The position numbers and the translations under genes are program-made. Below are positions 16,266 through 25,662 of a stretch of 64,000 bases of DNA, in pieces (the stretch's first letter is position 1; each line of letters begins with the position of its first letter). Source of the DNA: Mycobacteriales bacterium (lineage in GTDB: Bacteria; Actinomycetota; Actinomycetes; Mycobacteriales; QHCE01); contig JABFVL010000025.1 of NCBI GenBank assembly GCA_013362805.1, positions 1 through 64,000 of the forward strand, written 5' to 3'. The notes beneath the pieces were generated by a model that saw nothing but the letters and a program-made list of their open reading frames with translations, was not told the origin of the DNA and did no database searches.

Positions 16266-18056
16266 ATGATTGACGACGCACCCGCCCCCGCGGGCGGGAG
16301 GCCAGGCGATTGGCGTGCCCTATGGGCGATGCGCCGTTACACCCGGAAATACCACGGCCGCTTGCTGGCCATGGGCATATTTGAGCTCGCCGGCATCTGC
16401 CTGACCATGGGCATTCCGCTGCTAGTGCAACGGCTCATCGACGGCCCGCTAAAAGACGGCGACTTCTCGGGAATCGTGTGGCTCAGCCTATTAATGCTGG
16501 CCTTCGCACTAGTGGACACCGTTGCCACCGCCTATGTGCGCTGGCAACAAGGACATGTGGGCGCCGGCATCGAATACGACCTACGTCAAGATTTCTACCA
16601 GCACCTACTCAGCCTGCCCGCTGGGTTCCATTCACAGCGCCACTCCGGTGAATTGGTCACCCGGTTCACCGACGACATTAAATCCATCCGTCGTTTCGGC
16701 AACTTCGGCGCTGTGTTTTTCTTGGTCAACAGCGCCTCCTATTTGGTAATGATTGGGGTCCTGCTCTATCTGTATTGGCCGCTAGGCCTACTGGTTGCCG
16801 TTGGTTTGGCACCGCTGTTGTGGTTCTGCTATCGGTTCGAATCGCGGTATGGCGAATTGGAAGACGAGCATCAAGAGCAAACCGAACAGCTCACCTCGCA
16901 AGTGGAAGAAAGCGTCACTGGCGTCACGCTGATCAAAGCGTTTGGGCAGGCCGGCAACCGTGCCAAACGGTTCGCGGCCACCACTGGGCAACTGCGCCGA
17001 ATCTCCATCAAGCAAGCCAAACTGATCGGTGGCGTGCTGGCCGCGATCAGCTTGGTGCCCAACTTGGTGCTACTCGCGGTGTTGATCGCCGGGGCGTATG
17101 CCGTCGCACACGACGCCATCACCGTCGGCACCTTGGTGGCTTTCACCATGTTGACGTTGAGCTTCAACTGGCTGCTTGAGGTGCTCGGCTGGATTTTGCA
17201 GCTCGCGCGCGAGGCGGCCACCTCGTCGGCCCGACTCGAACAGGTATTCGCCGTGCAGGCGTCCGTGCGTGACGGCGAGCAAGAGCTCACAGCCGTGCGG
17301 GGTGAACTGCGTTTTGACAATGTGCGATTCGCCTACCCCGACGCGCACGAGTCTGTGCTGCGTGGCGTGAATTTGCGTATCGCGCCTGGTGAAACCGTCG
17401 CGCTTGTCGGAGCGCCTGGCTCGGGAAAAACGACCCTCACCGCTTTGGTGCCGCGCTTCTTCGACGTTACTGGCGGCAGCATCACCATCGATGGGCAGGA
17501 CATCCGCGAGCTCACACTTTCGAGCCTGCGACGACATGTCGCGTGCACGTTCGAAGAACCCACATTGTTCTCCGCGAGCATTAGAGAGAACGTGACATTG
17601 GGGCGACCGGATGCCACCGATGACGAGATCGCCGAAGCGTTGGCTACCGCACGGGTTGACTTCGTGGAAAGTCTTGAGTTTGGCCTAGATACCCGCATCG
17701 GCGAACAAGGCATCGCCTTGTCAGGTGGTCAGCGGCAACGGCTGGCATTGGCTCGAGCGGTGTTGGCCAAACCCCGCATTTTGGTGTTGGACGACCCCTT
17801 GTCGGCCTTGGACGTGCATACCGAAGCGGCTGTTGAAAAAGCGCTGAGATCAGTGTTGGGCGGCGTCACGGCTTTGCTCGTCGCACGACGCCCGTCCACT
17901 GTGGCTTTGGCGGATCGGGTCGCGTTGCTCCATGAGGGCGTCATCATCGCGCACGGCACGCACAAAGAGCTGCTAGCCACCAATGCCGCGTATCGCAACG
18001 CCATGACCACAGATGCCCACCTGGCACCAGATCAAGAACCTTTGGAGGTGAAGTAA
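16266..18056 (+). CDS. ABC exporter half-transporter with degenerate catalytic site (subunit A)
   Basis: A 596-residue type IV ABC exporter: six membrane helices (about 30-310) and one nucleotide-binding domain (about 340-575). Walker A is GAPGSGKTT and the signature is LSGGQ, but the Walker B end reads VLDDPLSALD, with Asp in place of the catalytic Glu, and the switch region reads LLVARRPSTV, with Arg in place of His. These are the changes that define the degenerate ATP site of heterodimeric exporters such as TM287/288. It directly abuts the second subunit (TAA-ATG), which has the intact residues. Substrate unknown; multidrug or lipid export is typical. Confidence 0.94.
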   Translation: MIDDAPAPAGGRPGDWRALWAMRRYTRKYHGRLLAMGIFELAGICLTMGIPLLVQRLIDGPLKDGDFSGIVWLSLLMLAFALVDTVATAYVRWQQGHVGAGIEYDLRQDFYQHLLSLPAGFHSQRHSGELVTRFTDDIKSIRRFGNFGAVFFLVNSASYLVMIGVLLYLYWPLGLLVAVGLAPLLWFCYRFESRYGELEDEHQEQTEQLTSQVEESVTGVTLIKAFGQAGNRAKRFAATTGQLRRISIKQAKLIGGVLAAISLVPNLVLLAVLIAGAYAVAHDAITVGTLVAFTMLTLSFNWLLEVLGWILQLAREAATSSARLEQVFAVQASVRDGEQELTAVRGELRFDNVRFAYPDAHESVLRGVNLRIAPGETVALVGAPGSGKTTLTALVPRFFDVTGGSITIDGQDIRELTLSSLRRHVACTFEEPTLFSASIRENVTLGRPDATDDEIAEALATARVDFVESLEFGLDTRIGEQGIALSGGQRQRLALARAVLAKPRILVLDDPLSALDVHTEAAVEKALRSVLGGVTALLVARRPSTVALADRVALLHEGVIIAHGTHKELLATNAAYRNAMTTDAHLAPDQEPLEVK

Positions 18057-19940
18057 ATGAGCGTCGACTTGGATAGTTGGCAAGGACAACACAATAAGCA
18101 ACAGCCAGAACAACAGGGCCAGATTCTGCGGCTTCAGGCCGAAAGTCGGCGACTCATCGGCGCTTTGCTTCGTCCACACAAACGCGGTCTGTGGCTGGTG
18201 CTGGGGCTGTTGCTGTTGCAAAACGCGGCCGTATTGGCAGGGCCTTGGCTGATTCAGTTGGGCATCGACAATGCGATTCCCGATCTTGCCGCCGGCAGCT
18301 CCACTTATCTCTTCACCTTGTCCGTCGTATTTTTCATTGTCGTGGTCGGCGAAGCACTTGCCACCAGATCTTTCTTGGTGCGCTCCGCCGCGATCGGCCA
18401 GGACGCGCTCCGTGAACTACGGCAGCGCATCTTCATCCATGTGCAGAAACTGGATCTGGGCTACCTGCAAAAAACCAGCTCCGGTCAAGTGATTTCGCGC
18501 ATGACAAACGACGTCAAAAGCATTTCAAACCTCGTCCAAGACGGGCTCGACGAGCTCGTCATCGCGGGTTTGAACGTGGTGTCCATCGCCGTGATCATGG
18601 CGGTGTTGGACTGGCGCCTAGCCCTACTCACCGCGCTCAGCTACCCGGCACTGTTCTTTCTCGCCCGCTGGTTCTCCGGCGCCTCATCACGAGCCTGGCG
18701 CGCGGCCCGAGACCGGTACGCCTTGCTCGTCGTGCATTTCGTCGAATCAGTGCGGGGCGTGCGCGCTGTGCAAGCATTTAGACGAGAAGAACGCAACGCC
18801 GAGATCATGACGGCGCTGAACAAGCGACACCGGCGAGCGAACGCGCGCACCCAGGAGGTCAGCGCGATCTTTGTGCCCGGTGTACAACTGATCGGCGCTC
18901 TGGCCACATTCGGCGTGTTCGTGGCCGGCGGCTGGCTCTTCACAAACAACGCCATTGAGCTGGGCACACTCACCGCGTTCCTGCTCTATCTGCGCCGATT
19001 CTTTGACCCCGTCGAACAGGTGTCAGCGTTCTACGACACGTTGAAGTCGGCGACGACAGCGCTGGAAAAAATCGCGGCTTTGCTCGCGGTGACACCGGTG
19101 GTGCGAGAACCAGCTTCTCCCGTTGCCTTGGGTGCGGTCACTGGTGCCCAAGCCAGCACATCCACGTTGGACGAGCTGGAACGAGAACACCGCGCGGTGG
19201 CTGGCGCGGGCGCCCTGCGATTCGACGATGTGACATTCGGATACCGCGATGGCACTACCGTGCTCGGGCCGCTGAATCTGAACATTCCGGCTGGACAAAC
19301 TGTGGCTATTGTTGGCCCGACTGGTGCGGGCAAAACAACGCTGGCGCGGCTGATAGCCCGGTTCGCTGACCCAACAACCGGCGTGGTGTCGCTGGGCGGG
19401 GTTAATCTGCGCGAGGTCGCTGACGCGGAACTGCGCCGTGCGGTCACGCTCGTCACGCAGGAGAGCATCATGTTCGCCGGAACGGTCGCGGACAACATTG
19501 GTTTCGCGCGCCCCGATGCCAGTCGACAAGACATCATCGAGGCGGCCCATGCGGTGGGGGCCGATGACATGCTGGCGGCGCTTTCCGACGGATACGACAC
19601 AGATGTGGGTGCCCGTGGCGCGCGCTTGTCGGCTGGGCAGCGGCAACTTATCGCTTTCGCTCGAGCGTATCTGGCGGATCCGGCCGTGCTGATTCTGGAC
19701 GAGGCGACGGCATCCTTGGACATTCCGACTGAGCGTCGGGTGCAAGCCGGGCTGGGCAATCTGCTCGCCGAGCGCACTACGTTGATCATCGCGCACCGGT
19801 TGTCCACGGTGCAGATCGCGGATCGAGTATTGGTGATCCACGACGGGCACATCGTGGAGGATGGGCCGCCAGCTGAACTCGCTCAAGGCGATGGACCCTA
19901 TGCGGCTCTGCACGCGGGTTGGCTCGCGACCACGCATTAG
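18057..19940 (+). CDS. ABC exporter half-transporter with consensus catalytic site (subunit B)
   Basis: A 627-residue half-transporter with a membrane domain (about 35-330) and an ATPase domain (about 385-620). Walker A is GPTGAGKTT, Walker B VLILDEATASLD with the catalytic Glu, and the switch His is in LIIAHRLSTV. Its signature is LSAGQ rather than LSGGQ. Since each site pairs the Walker motifs of one subunit with the signature of the other, the altered signature complements the degenerate Walker B/switch of subunit A: one dead site and one active site. GGAGG at 18044-18048 inside the end of subunit A serves as ribosome binding site. An Ala/Ser/Thr-rich linker lies before the ATPase domain. 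Confidence 0.95.
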   Translation: MSVDLDSWQGQHNKQQPEQQGQILRLQAESRRLIGALLRPHKRGLWLVLGLLLLQNAAVLAGPWLIQLGIDNAIPDLAAGSSTYLFTLSVVFFIVVVGEALATRSFLVRSAAIGQDALRELRQRIFIHVQKLDLGYLQKTSSGQVISRMTNDVKSISNLVQDGLDELVIAGLNVVSIAVIMAVLDWRLALLTALSYPALFFLARWFSGASSRAWRAARDRYALLVVHFVESVRGVRAVQAFRREERNAEIMTALNKRHRRANARTQEVSAIFVPGVQLIGALATFGVFVAGGWLFTNNAIELGTLTAFLLYLRRFFDPVEQVSAFYDTLKSATTALEKIAALLAVTPVVREPASPVALGAVTGAQASTSTLDELEREHRAVAGAGALRFDDVTFGYRDGTTVLGPLNLNIPAGQTVAIVGPTGAGKTTLARLIARFADPTTGVVSLGGVNLREVADAELRRAVTLVTQESIMFAGTVADNIGFARPDASRQDIIEAAHAVGADDMLAALSDGYDTDVGARGARLSAGQRQLIAFARAYLADPAVLILDEATASLDIPTERRVQAGLGNLLAERTTLIIAHRLSTVQIADRVLVIHDGHIVEDGPPAELAQGDGPYAALHAGWLATTH

Positions 19941-19974
19941 TGGCGCGAGCGCCCGTGTGGGTGACAATGGATGT

Positions 19975-20193
19975 GTGCAGGTATTGGATTTCCGTGGTCA
20001 GCGTTGCCCGTTGCCTGTCATCGGGTTGGCGAAAGCGGCCAGGTCAGCGGCCCCGGGCAGCACGTTCCGGGTGCTCGCCGACGATCCGGCCGCCCGGGTC
20101 GATATTCCCGCTTGGTGCCGAATGAAGAAGCAGGAATTCTTGGGCGCTACTGAATATGAGGGTGCACCCGCATTCGACGTGCGGGTGAGCTGA
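19975..20193 (+). CDS. TusA/SirA-like sulfurtransferase
   Basis: A 72-residue protein from a GTG at 19975 (MQVLDFRGQRCPLP); an in-frame GTG at 19957 is an alternative and neither has a strong ribosome binding site. The CPxP motif (RCPLPVIGLAKA) with the sulfur-carrying Cys, the DDPAA strand and the C-terminal small-domain length match TusA/YedF-like proteins, which relay sulfur for tRNA thiolation or cofactor synthesis. It follows the ABC exporter by 34 bp and converges with the next gene, 2 bp apart. Confidence 0.8.
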   Translation: MQVLDFRGQRCPLPVIGLAKAARSAAPGSTFRVLADDPAARVDIPAWCRMKKQEFLGATEYEGAPAFDVRVS

Positions 20194-20195
20194 CG

Positions 20196-22511
20196 CTACC
20201 GAATCGCTGGGCTGCTGCTGCCAGGCCTGAGCCCAGCGGGCGTATATATGTACATCGTCCCGAGCCCATTGGTTGTTGGGCCGTTGGGATAAGCCGGGTG
20301 AGCGGGCTCGGGGCCCTTTTCCGGAGTTGGGGCCGCCTCGGCTGGTGGCACTATCGGCCGGTACGCGACCGGAGCTTTAAAGTTCTTCCACTTTTCAACG
20401 GGTCCATCATCTGTTCCGGTGGGGGTGTACACATCCACGGCCGTGGGTTGAGGCATCACTAGCTGAGCGGATTTGATGAGCTCAGTCGGATCAAGTTCAT
20501 CGCGTTGCTTAACGACGAGATGCTGCTGCTCCGCCTCTAGCATCTGTTGACCTTCAGCTGTGATGGGCGGGTACAAACGCATCACCACATCACAGTATTC
20601 ACCGATGATTTCGTTGCCTCGATCCGTGGCGGGGATCGCGTTGGGTCCTAGAAAATAAAGACCCGACACGTAGGTATCCGGGTCGACATCTCTTCCTTGT
20701 TTTCCTACTTGACCAGCGCGTTGCGGACATTGCGCATCGAGAATTTCGTGTCGATGTTTCTGGGGCATCCCAACCGGCAAGACCTCTCTAAAGTGGCCTT
20801 GCCGGGCGTAGCGCACAACAAAGCGTTCATCGGAGAGATGCGCTACTTGAGCGGGAGTGAGTTGAGCACTAGTGGCAAATAGTCTGGAGAGATGCTGCAC
20901 ATCGGGCGGCATAGCTCGCAAACCAAGCGTAGGTCGTTCACGTAGCTGCGCCAACAGCGATCGACTGTCACTGCCTCGCACCCAGCCAATCCCGATCACC
21001 GCCGTCAACTCTGCTTCCGTGCAGCCAACGGCATCTGGGTCGTCTTGGAGCTTTTGGACACTGTGCCCCACAACGCTCAGATAATGCCGCACCGCGGTGG
21101 CGGGGTCTGCCCCAGCCATCTCTATAGCGGCCTCGCGCCCAACATCAACCCAATTCAATAGCGCTGTGGGCAAAGTTTCTTCGACGAGCAACGCGTGAGT
21201 TTTGGCCCTGTCAAGACGAGCTAGAAAGGCCAATTCTTCCGATGACGGCTCTTGGCTCTCAACTTCCGCTGGTTGGTGTTGGGTGGGTTCAGACGCGGCT
21301 GAGAGCACCTGGGAGCCTTCAGCCGAGTTTATTTCCTGAGAAACCGTAATGTCGGGTGACTTTTGTCCCGCTAGCTCTATCGACTCCACTGGTTGATCAC
21401 GATGCGGGCGAGGTTCGGCCGTGGGCCCAGGTAGCCAGGAAGCAATGTGCTCTTCATCTGGGGCTTGTGTGGACATTTGCGGGTTGGTACCAAAAACCTG
21501 GCCGACTATCTCGCGGTAGGTGTGTGAAGTCAAAGATGCGTCACGCGCTAGCGGGCTTTCGTGATTCACATCCGCCGAATCCGCGCGCCGCCTCTTGCCC
21601 GACTTTTTCAGATCGTCCGGCACAAAGACGGTGACATGCGCTGGAGCCTGAGCGCTCGCATGCGCCAATCGGGCAGCCGACTCGATTTCCATACGGGACA
21701 AACCGGCAGGCAAGACTAGGGCCGCCGTCTGTCGCTCCGGGGTCTCCGCCGGCGTGCCATCGACTAAAATCGGTGGATACGACGATTGGGCCGCGGTTGA
21801 AACGTGATCTAGCGACTGAGTTCGGCTTTTAGAATCAACCGGCTCCCGTGCATTGTCCATATAAAAGCGGGCGGCCACATTGGGCTGCGATTGCTCAAGC
21901 ACCTCCGCTATCGCCTTATTCAAGCCGGGTAGCCCTTTCTTCCAACGTTGAACGCCGGTAAAGGACGCGGCAGGATTAACCTCCGGCAACAATTCAATGG
22001 CCCAACGAGTAGGGCTAATTTCCCTGGTGAGAACACGTTCATCAGTCAGCATCGTGTGCCAGCGCGGCGGGAAGATCGACAGCAAAGATTCCGCGCTTGC
22101 AATCGATTGCAAGTCAGGCGACATACCGAAAGATATTTCCGGCAATTCACGCAATTGAGCAAGCAGTTCTCCATCCTCGCTACCGCTAACCCAACCGACC
22201 GCGAAGGCCACTTGAGCCGCCGCTACATCTTTCGACTTACCCAAGCCCCTGGCGTCTTTTGACTTTGTCACGGGCTCGGCTAGGTAGCTCTTCATCGCCT
22301 CATCGCGAGCTCGTTGCCACGACGCGAGCTGCTGCTGGACGGGCAGGCCTTGACTGGACTGAGCCGCACTGGCCCCGGCGGTAATCGTTTTACCGAAGTC
22401 TGGCCACATGCGTTCCTGCGCCAATGCCGTGTGTTTCTTGCCACGCTCCAATCGGGGTGTGTGGTCAAGCGTGGGCGCTTCGGCAGGTTCGGGCTGGGCG
22501 TGCGGGTGCAT
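20196..22511 (-). CDS. 771-residue protein with internal duplication, function unknown
   Basis: No family recognised. GGAGG lies 6 nt before the ATG at 22511. The protein consists of two related units: about 21-299 and about 432-697, joined by a Pro/Glu/Ser-rich linker. Matching segments are AFAVGWVSGSEDGELLAQLR with VIGIGWVRGSDSRSLLAQLR, MSPDLQSI with MPPDVQHL, LTDERVLTREI with LSDERFVVRYA, and YPPI in both. The order of the matches is conserved, so this is a tandem duplication that has diverged. The N- and C-termini are Pro-rich. No signal peptide, membrane helix or catalytic motif is visible. It converges with tusA-like and is divergent from rmuC. Confidence 0.8.
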   Translation of the reverse strand: MHPHAQPEPAEAPTLDHTPRLERGKKHTALAQERMWPDFGKTITAGASAAQSSQGLPVQQQLASWQRARDEAMKSYLAEPVTKSKDARGLGKSKDVAAAQVAFAVGWVSGSEDGELLAQLRELPEISFGMSPDLQSIASAESLLSIFPPRWHTMLTDERVLTREISPTRWAIELLPEVNPAASFTGVQRWKKGLPGLNKAIAEVLEQSQPNVAARFYMDNAREPVDSKSRTQSLDHVSTAAQSSYPPILVDGTPAETPERQTAALVLPAGLSRMEIESAARLAHASAQAPAHVTVFVPDDLKKSGKRRRADSADVNHESPLARDASLTSHTYREIVGQVFGTNPQMSTQAPDEEHIASWLPGPTAEPRPHRDQPVESIELAGQKSPDITVSQEINSAEGSQVLSAASEPTQHQPAEVESQEPSSEELAFLARLDRAKTHALLVEETLPTALLNWVDVGREAAIEMAGADPATAVRHYLSVVGHSVQKLQDDPDAVGCTEAELTAVIGIGWVRGSDSRSLLAQLRERPTLGLRAMPPDVQHLSRLFATSAQLTPAQVAHLSDERFVVRYARQGHFREVLPVGMPQKHRHEILDAQCPQRAGQVGKQGRDVDPDTYVSGLYFLGPNAIPATDRGNEIIGEYCDVVMRLYPPITAEGQQMLEAEQQHLVVKQRDELDPTELIKSAQLVMPQPTAVDVYTPTGTDDGPVEKWKNFKAPVAYRPIVPPAEAAPTPEKGPEPAHPAYPNGPTTNGLGTMYIYTPAGLRPGSSSPAIR

Positions 22512-22537
22512 ATTCCGCCTCCGGGGTCCATAAAAGA

Positions 22538-22599
22538 ATGTGCGTGATTAGCGACCGGCGATGCTCAGCATCGACCGGCTCCACCCACTAATCGCACAT
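22538..22599. repeat. 62-nt two-tier inverted repeat
   Basis: An outer stem pairs ATGTGCG-tg-ATTAG (22538-22551) with CTAATCGCACAT (22588-22599), with a 2-nt bulge. An inner hairpin pairs CGATGC (22559-22564) with GCATCG (22568-22573) around a TCA loop, with CCGG blocks extending it. It lies in the divergent gap before rmuC. It may be an RNA hairpin, a REP-like element or a protein site. Confidence 0.6.
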
Positions 22600-22744
22600 T
22601 TTGCGGGAAGACCGTTCGGGCAAAAACAAAAAATCCAAAACGGCCCGATCAACAATATTACTGCTGGTCGAACATCTAGGTTAAAAGATCTCAGCTTGCG
22701 GGGAATCAGACTGGTGTTCGTATTTCATTCATCCTTACGGCAGA

Positions 22745-23926
22745 ATGCACGTCATGATTTATGTGCTGCTCGTATTGGTGGGGGTTGTTCTAGGTGCGGC
22801 GGTGGGATGGTTTGCCGCGAAAGCCCGAGCTGCCACTGAAAACGCGCAGCTCCAGGCCGCGTTGGAGGCCGCGAAGGCTACCCGCACAGCCGAGCAAGCC
22901 GCGCAACAAGTCGGCGATGAGCGTCTAGAATTCGCTTTGAAATCGCTTACGGATGAAGCGATCAATAAAAATAATGCCGTATTTGGTCAGTTGGTCGCAC
23001 CATTGCGCGAACAATTGACCAAAGTAGAACAACAAGTCGCTGTTGTGGAACGCGAACGTGTTGATGCGTATGCGGGTTTGCGCGAACAATTGGAAATGAC
23101 CCACCGCACAAGCGCTCAGTTGCGCACTGAAACAGCGCAACTAGTGGCGGCCTTGCGCGCCCCTACCGTGCGCGGACGCTGGGGAGAGCAACAGCTCAAG
23201 CGGATCGTGGAAGCCGCTGGCATGCTCGACCAGTGCGACTTCACCGAACAGGCGCACACGTCAACCATCGACGGATCGATTCGCCCCGACATGGTGGTAA
23301 TGCTCGCGGGGGGCAAACGCATCGTGATTGACGCGAAAGTACCGTTCACCGCCTATCTGGAGGCAATGGAAGCTCGCGACGACACCGCACGTGCCGAACA
23401 ACTGCGAGCCCATGCCAAGCATTTGCGACATCACGTCGACTCACTGGCGAGCAAGGAATATTGGGAAAAGATCGAGGGTACGCCAGAGTTTGTCGTGCTT
23501 TTTGTCCCCGCCGATACGTTTTTGGATACCGCGCTCAAATATGACGCCTCCATGCTTGAACACGCATTCGCGCGCAATGTGGTTATCGCTACACCGTCGA
23601 CCCTGATAGCGCTGCTGCGCACAGTGGCCTACACCTGGCGGCAGGAATCCCTGGCCGCGAACGCCGCCGAAATCCACACCCTAGGCAAAGAGCTATATTC
23701 CCGACTCGCCACGTTCGGCGACCACTTCAGCAAGGTCGGCAGTTCGCTCAACTCAGCGGTAAGCACATTCAACAAAGCCGTCGGTTCACTTGAAGGACGC
23801 GTGTTGGTGACGGCACGCAAGTTCGGCGAACTCCAGGGCATCACCAAAACACTGCCCGACTCCGCCCAAATCGAAGCTGTGCCCCGCCAACTCCAAGCCC
23901 CCGAATTCGCCGAGGAGAACATGTAG
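22745..23926 (+). CDS. rmuC: RmuC-family DNA recombination protein
   Basis: A 393-residue protein, starting at the ATG at 22745 or, three codons on, at 22754; neither has a clear ribosome binding site. An N-terminal membrane anchor (YVLLVLVGVVLGAAVGWF) is followed by a coiled coil (about 25-125) and the RmuC nuclease-like domain, which begins LRAPTVRGRWGEQQLKRIVEAAGM and includes MVVMLAGGKRIVIDAKVPF and EFVVLFVPAD. RmuC limits inversion at short inverted repeats; the conserved D-x-K core suggests a PD-(D/E)xK-type nuclease. Domain order and length are normal. Confidence 0.94.
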   Translation: MHVMIYVLLVLVGVVLGAAVGWFAAKARAATENAQLQAALEAAKATRTAEQAAQQVGDERLEFALKSLTDEAINKNNAVFGQLVAPLREQLTKVEQQVAVVERERVDAYAGLREQLEMTHRTSAQLRTETAQLVAALRAPTVRGRWGEQQLKRIVEAAGMLDQCDFTEQAHTSTIDGSIRPDMVVMLAGGKRIVIDAKVPFTAYLEAMEARDDTARAEQLRAHAKHLRHHVDSLASKEYWEKIEGTPEFVVLFVPADTFLDTALKYDASMLEHAFARNVVIATPSTLIALLRTVAYTWRQESLAANAAEIHTLGKELYSRLATFGDHFSKVGSSLNSAVSTFNKAVGSLEGRVLVTARKFGELQGITKTLPDSAQIEAVPRQLQAPEFAEENM

Positions 23927-24072
23927 TAATCACGCGAACTAGCCGCTCAGATGCTTCTTTATTCCAGATTGGTCTAAACAGGACATCGTTTACTCCTTTA
24001 ACGGGCCCCTGCTAGCTTTGAAAAGCATCCTCACTCGTCAGCCAAGAGACACAAGAGCGCATTGCCAATATT

Positions 24073-24786
24073 TTGGCGCACAACATAAAGCCCCTTAACG
24101 CGCTTAACGATCTTTTCATCCAAGCCGAACTAATTCCCACCCCTGGAACTCCATCATCAGGGCGGGTAAGAGCGCCTAAATACACAAAGAGTCTGTTGCG
24201 GCAGGTGCGGTGGGAAAACGCTGACGACGTAGTGAAGGTCTTCGGTATAACAACAATCGCATTAGAGCAAAGGCGCAAACGATTTAAAGCCGATGCTTTT
24301 GAGATGCACGATTTTAGAACGCTAGAAATAGCATTAGGAAAAGATGGATATCGGATCGACTCAGAGCTAAACATAATCGCGGCGCAAGACCCTGAGGCCA
24401 CAAAAGCCTGGTACGAGGCGCTCGAAATGACAGAGTCAACCGCACTGAATATTGTGTTGAATCTCGAAACAGATAGAGAAAACTTAGCTCCACGCCAGGA
24501 AATCCCACGAGCGAAGACTTTGGTTCAACAAGCGAGCCGTTTACTTCTAGCAGGTGTCCCCGATAACACTCAAAGCAGCGCGGTCGCCTCTTTCGAAGGC
24601 CTCAGCGCATCGGCCCTCGCCGCTATTCCCGACCCCGCCGGGCCGCTCGAACAAGAGCCAGCGCCCGACAGTTATCACGCACAAGCGGGCGCACTCAAAG
24701 CTTGGGACGACGCGGCCCGCCAACTCAACCCCATCGCCGCGCTTCCGCCAAGCGAATGGCGGCAACAACCGCGCCATCGCCGGTAA
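24073..24786 (+). CDS. hypothetical protein, start uncertain
   Basis: No family recognised. The listed start is a TTG at 24073, but the same frame is open back to 24022 and reads protein-like there (SLVSQETQERIANILAHN), with no ATG, GTG or ribosome binding site. The true start may be an unusual codon, or the 5' end may be damaged. The folded part (about 1-130) is helical and charged, including VRAPKYTKSLLRQVRWENADD (in parts: APKYTKSLLRQVRW, ENADDVVKVFG) and LEIALGKDGYRIDSELNI; the C-terminal 80 residues are Ala/Pro-rich. It is AT-richer than rmuC. It opens an accessory stretch that runs to about 28.3 kb. Confidence 0.55.
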   Translation: MAHNIKPLNALNDLFIQAELIPTPGTPSSGRVRAPKYTKSLLRQVRWENADDVVKVFGITTIALEQRRKRFKADAFEMHDFRTLEIALGKDGYRIDSELNIIAAQDPEATKAWYEALEMTESTALNIVLNLETDRENLAPRQEIPRAKTLVQQASRLLLAGVPDNTQSSAVASFEGLSASALAAIPDPAGPLEQEPAPDSYHAQAGALKAWDDAARQLNPIAALPPSEWRQQPRHRR

Positions 24787-24847
24787 CAATGAAGACAGCT
24801 CCAAGAAATGAATACCCTTAATTTCAAAACGGAGCTGCCACGTCTGG

Positions 24848-25144
24848 CTATCGCAAGCGATGAGGGACGATGACCCATTCAACGAGGGTAAGTCGATCAC
24901 CGAGAAAGAAGGGCCATCGCACGGCTTTGCCTTTACTTAGATCTTTCCGTGCCCAAACCACACAATCTTCAAGATTCATAAGCCGGTCAACCGGCCGATG
25001 AAATTCATGCGAACCGCTGCGCACCTGCCATTCCACCCAGCCAACGGCTATATCAATTGACCGACAGGAATTCACTAGCTTCGAGTGCTTGTCTTCATTA
25101 AAGGGCCCGCGCCAGAAATAGCAATCAAACACTGTTGATGCCAT
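24848..25144 (-). CDS. small hypothetical protein, 98 aa
   Basis: No family recognised. The ATG at 25144 (MASTVFDCYFWRGPF) is preceded by AAGGAA; the open frame extends to 25270 but without natural-looking sequence. The protein is rich in Trp, Arg and Val (VGWVEWQVRSGSHEFHRPVD; LEDCVVWARKDL), with two Cys and no membrane segment. It lies downstream of, and on the same strand as, a small Cys protein (gap 112 bp), so the two may be co-transcribed, away from the divergent HTH operon. Confidence 0.5.
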   Translation of the reverse strand: MASTVFDCYFWRGPFNEDKHSKLVNSCRSIDIAVGWVEWQVRSGSHEFHRPVDRLMNLEDCVVWARKDLSKGKAVRWPFFLGDRLTLVEWVIVPHRLR

Positions 25145-25256
25145 GCGTAAACGTTCCTTGCTTTTGGATGGGTGCGGGATGACGACCAAGGGGGCAGCCA
25201 ACTGGGGAGGCTTCAACCGCCATCCCGCACCACGCCCCCACAAACAGCGACGGCCT

Positions 25257-25430
25257 CTATCGGCGGGCATCGCTGGTGGGGAGGATTAACGGCCTCGGAT
25301 TAGATACACAAACCGGACCCCAGCGGGAGTATTTGGTCGGCAAATGCTGCCATTGCTTAGGACCGACCTGCCGAATACCCGAGCGACACACCGCACAAAC
25401 CGGCTTCTTTCGCTGCCAAAATCCGAGCAT
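25257..25430 (-). CDS. small CxxC protein, paralogue of 44498-44686
   Basis: A 57-residue protein from the ATG at 25430, which follows AGGGG closely; an upstream ATG at 25445 is possible. It contains CAVC, then a conserved core QWQHLPTKYSRWGPVCV. Almost the same core (QWEHLPTERSRWGPVCV) and a CSTC pair occur in the protein at 44498-44686, so the two are paralogues about 19 kb apart. CxxC pairs suggest a zinc-binding knuckle, though the second pair is incomplete here (CVSN instead of CVMC). In both places a DNA-binding regulator gene is adjacent: here a divergent HTH protein. Confidence 0.65.
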   Translation of the reverse strand: MLGFWQRKKPVCAVCRSGIRQVGPKQWQHLPTKYSRWGPVCVSNPRPLILPTSDARR

Positions 25431-25662
25431 TTCACCCCTTGCCATGCGACAACTTGAATCCTTCGGGCTCTCAACCCATATGAGGACTCTGGCGCGACTT
25501 GGTGTCGCTCATCAACACCACGGCATATTCTTCTCTCGCTCTACTGTGTCTTCTTGGTGTCTTCTCGGTGCCTCTTGGCGAATAACACAACACGAGACGA
25601 AGCCAAGCTAGGTACGCTCGAACGCATTCAGGACAGTCAAGAAACAGGGCAGACAAGCAAAA

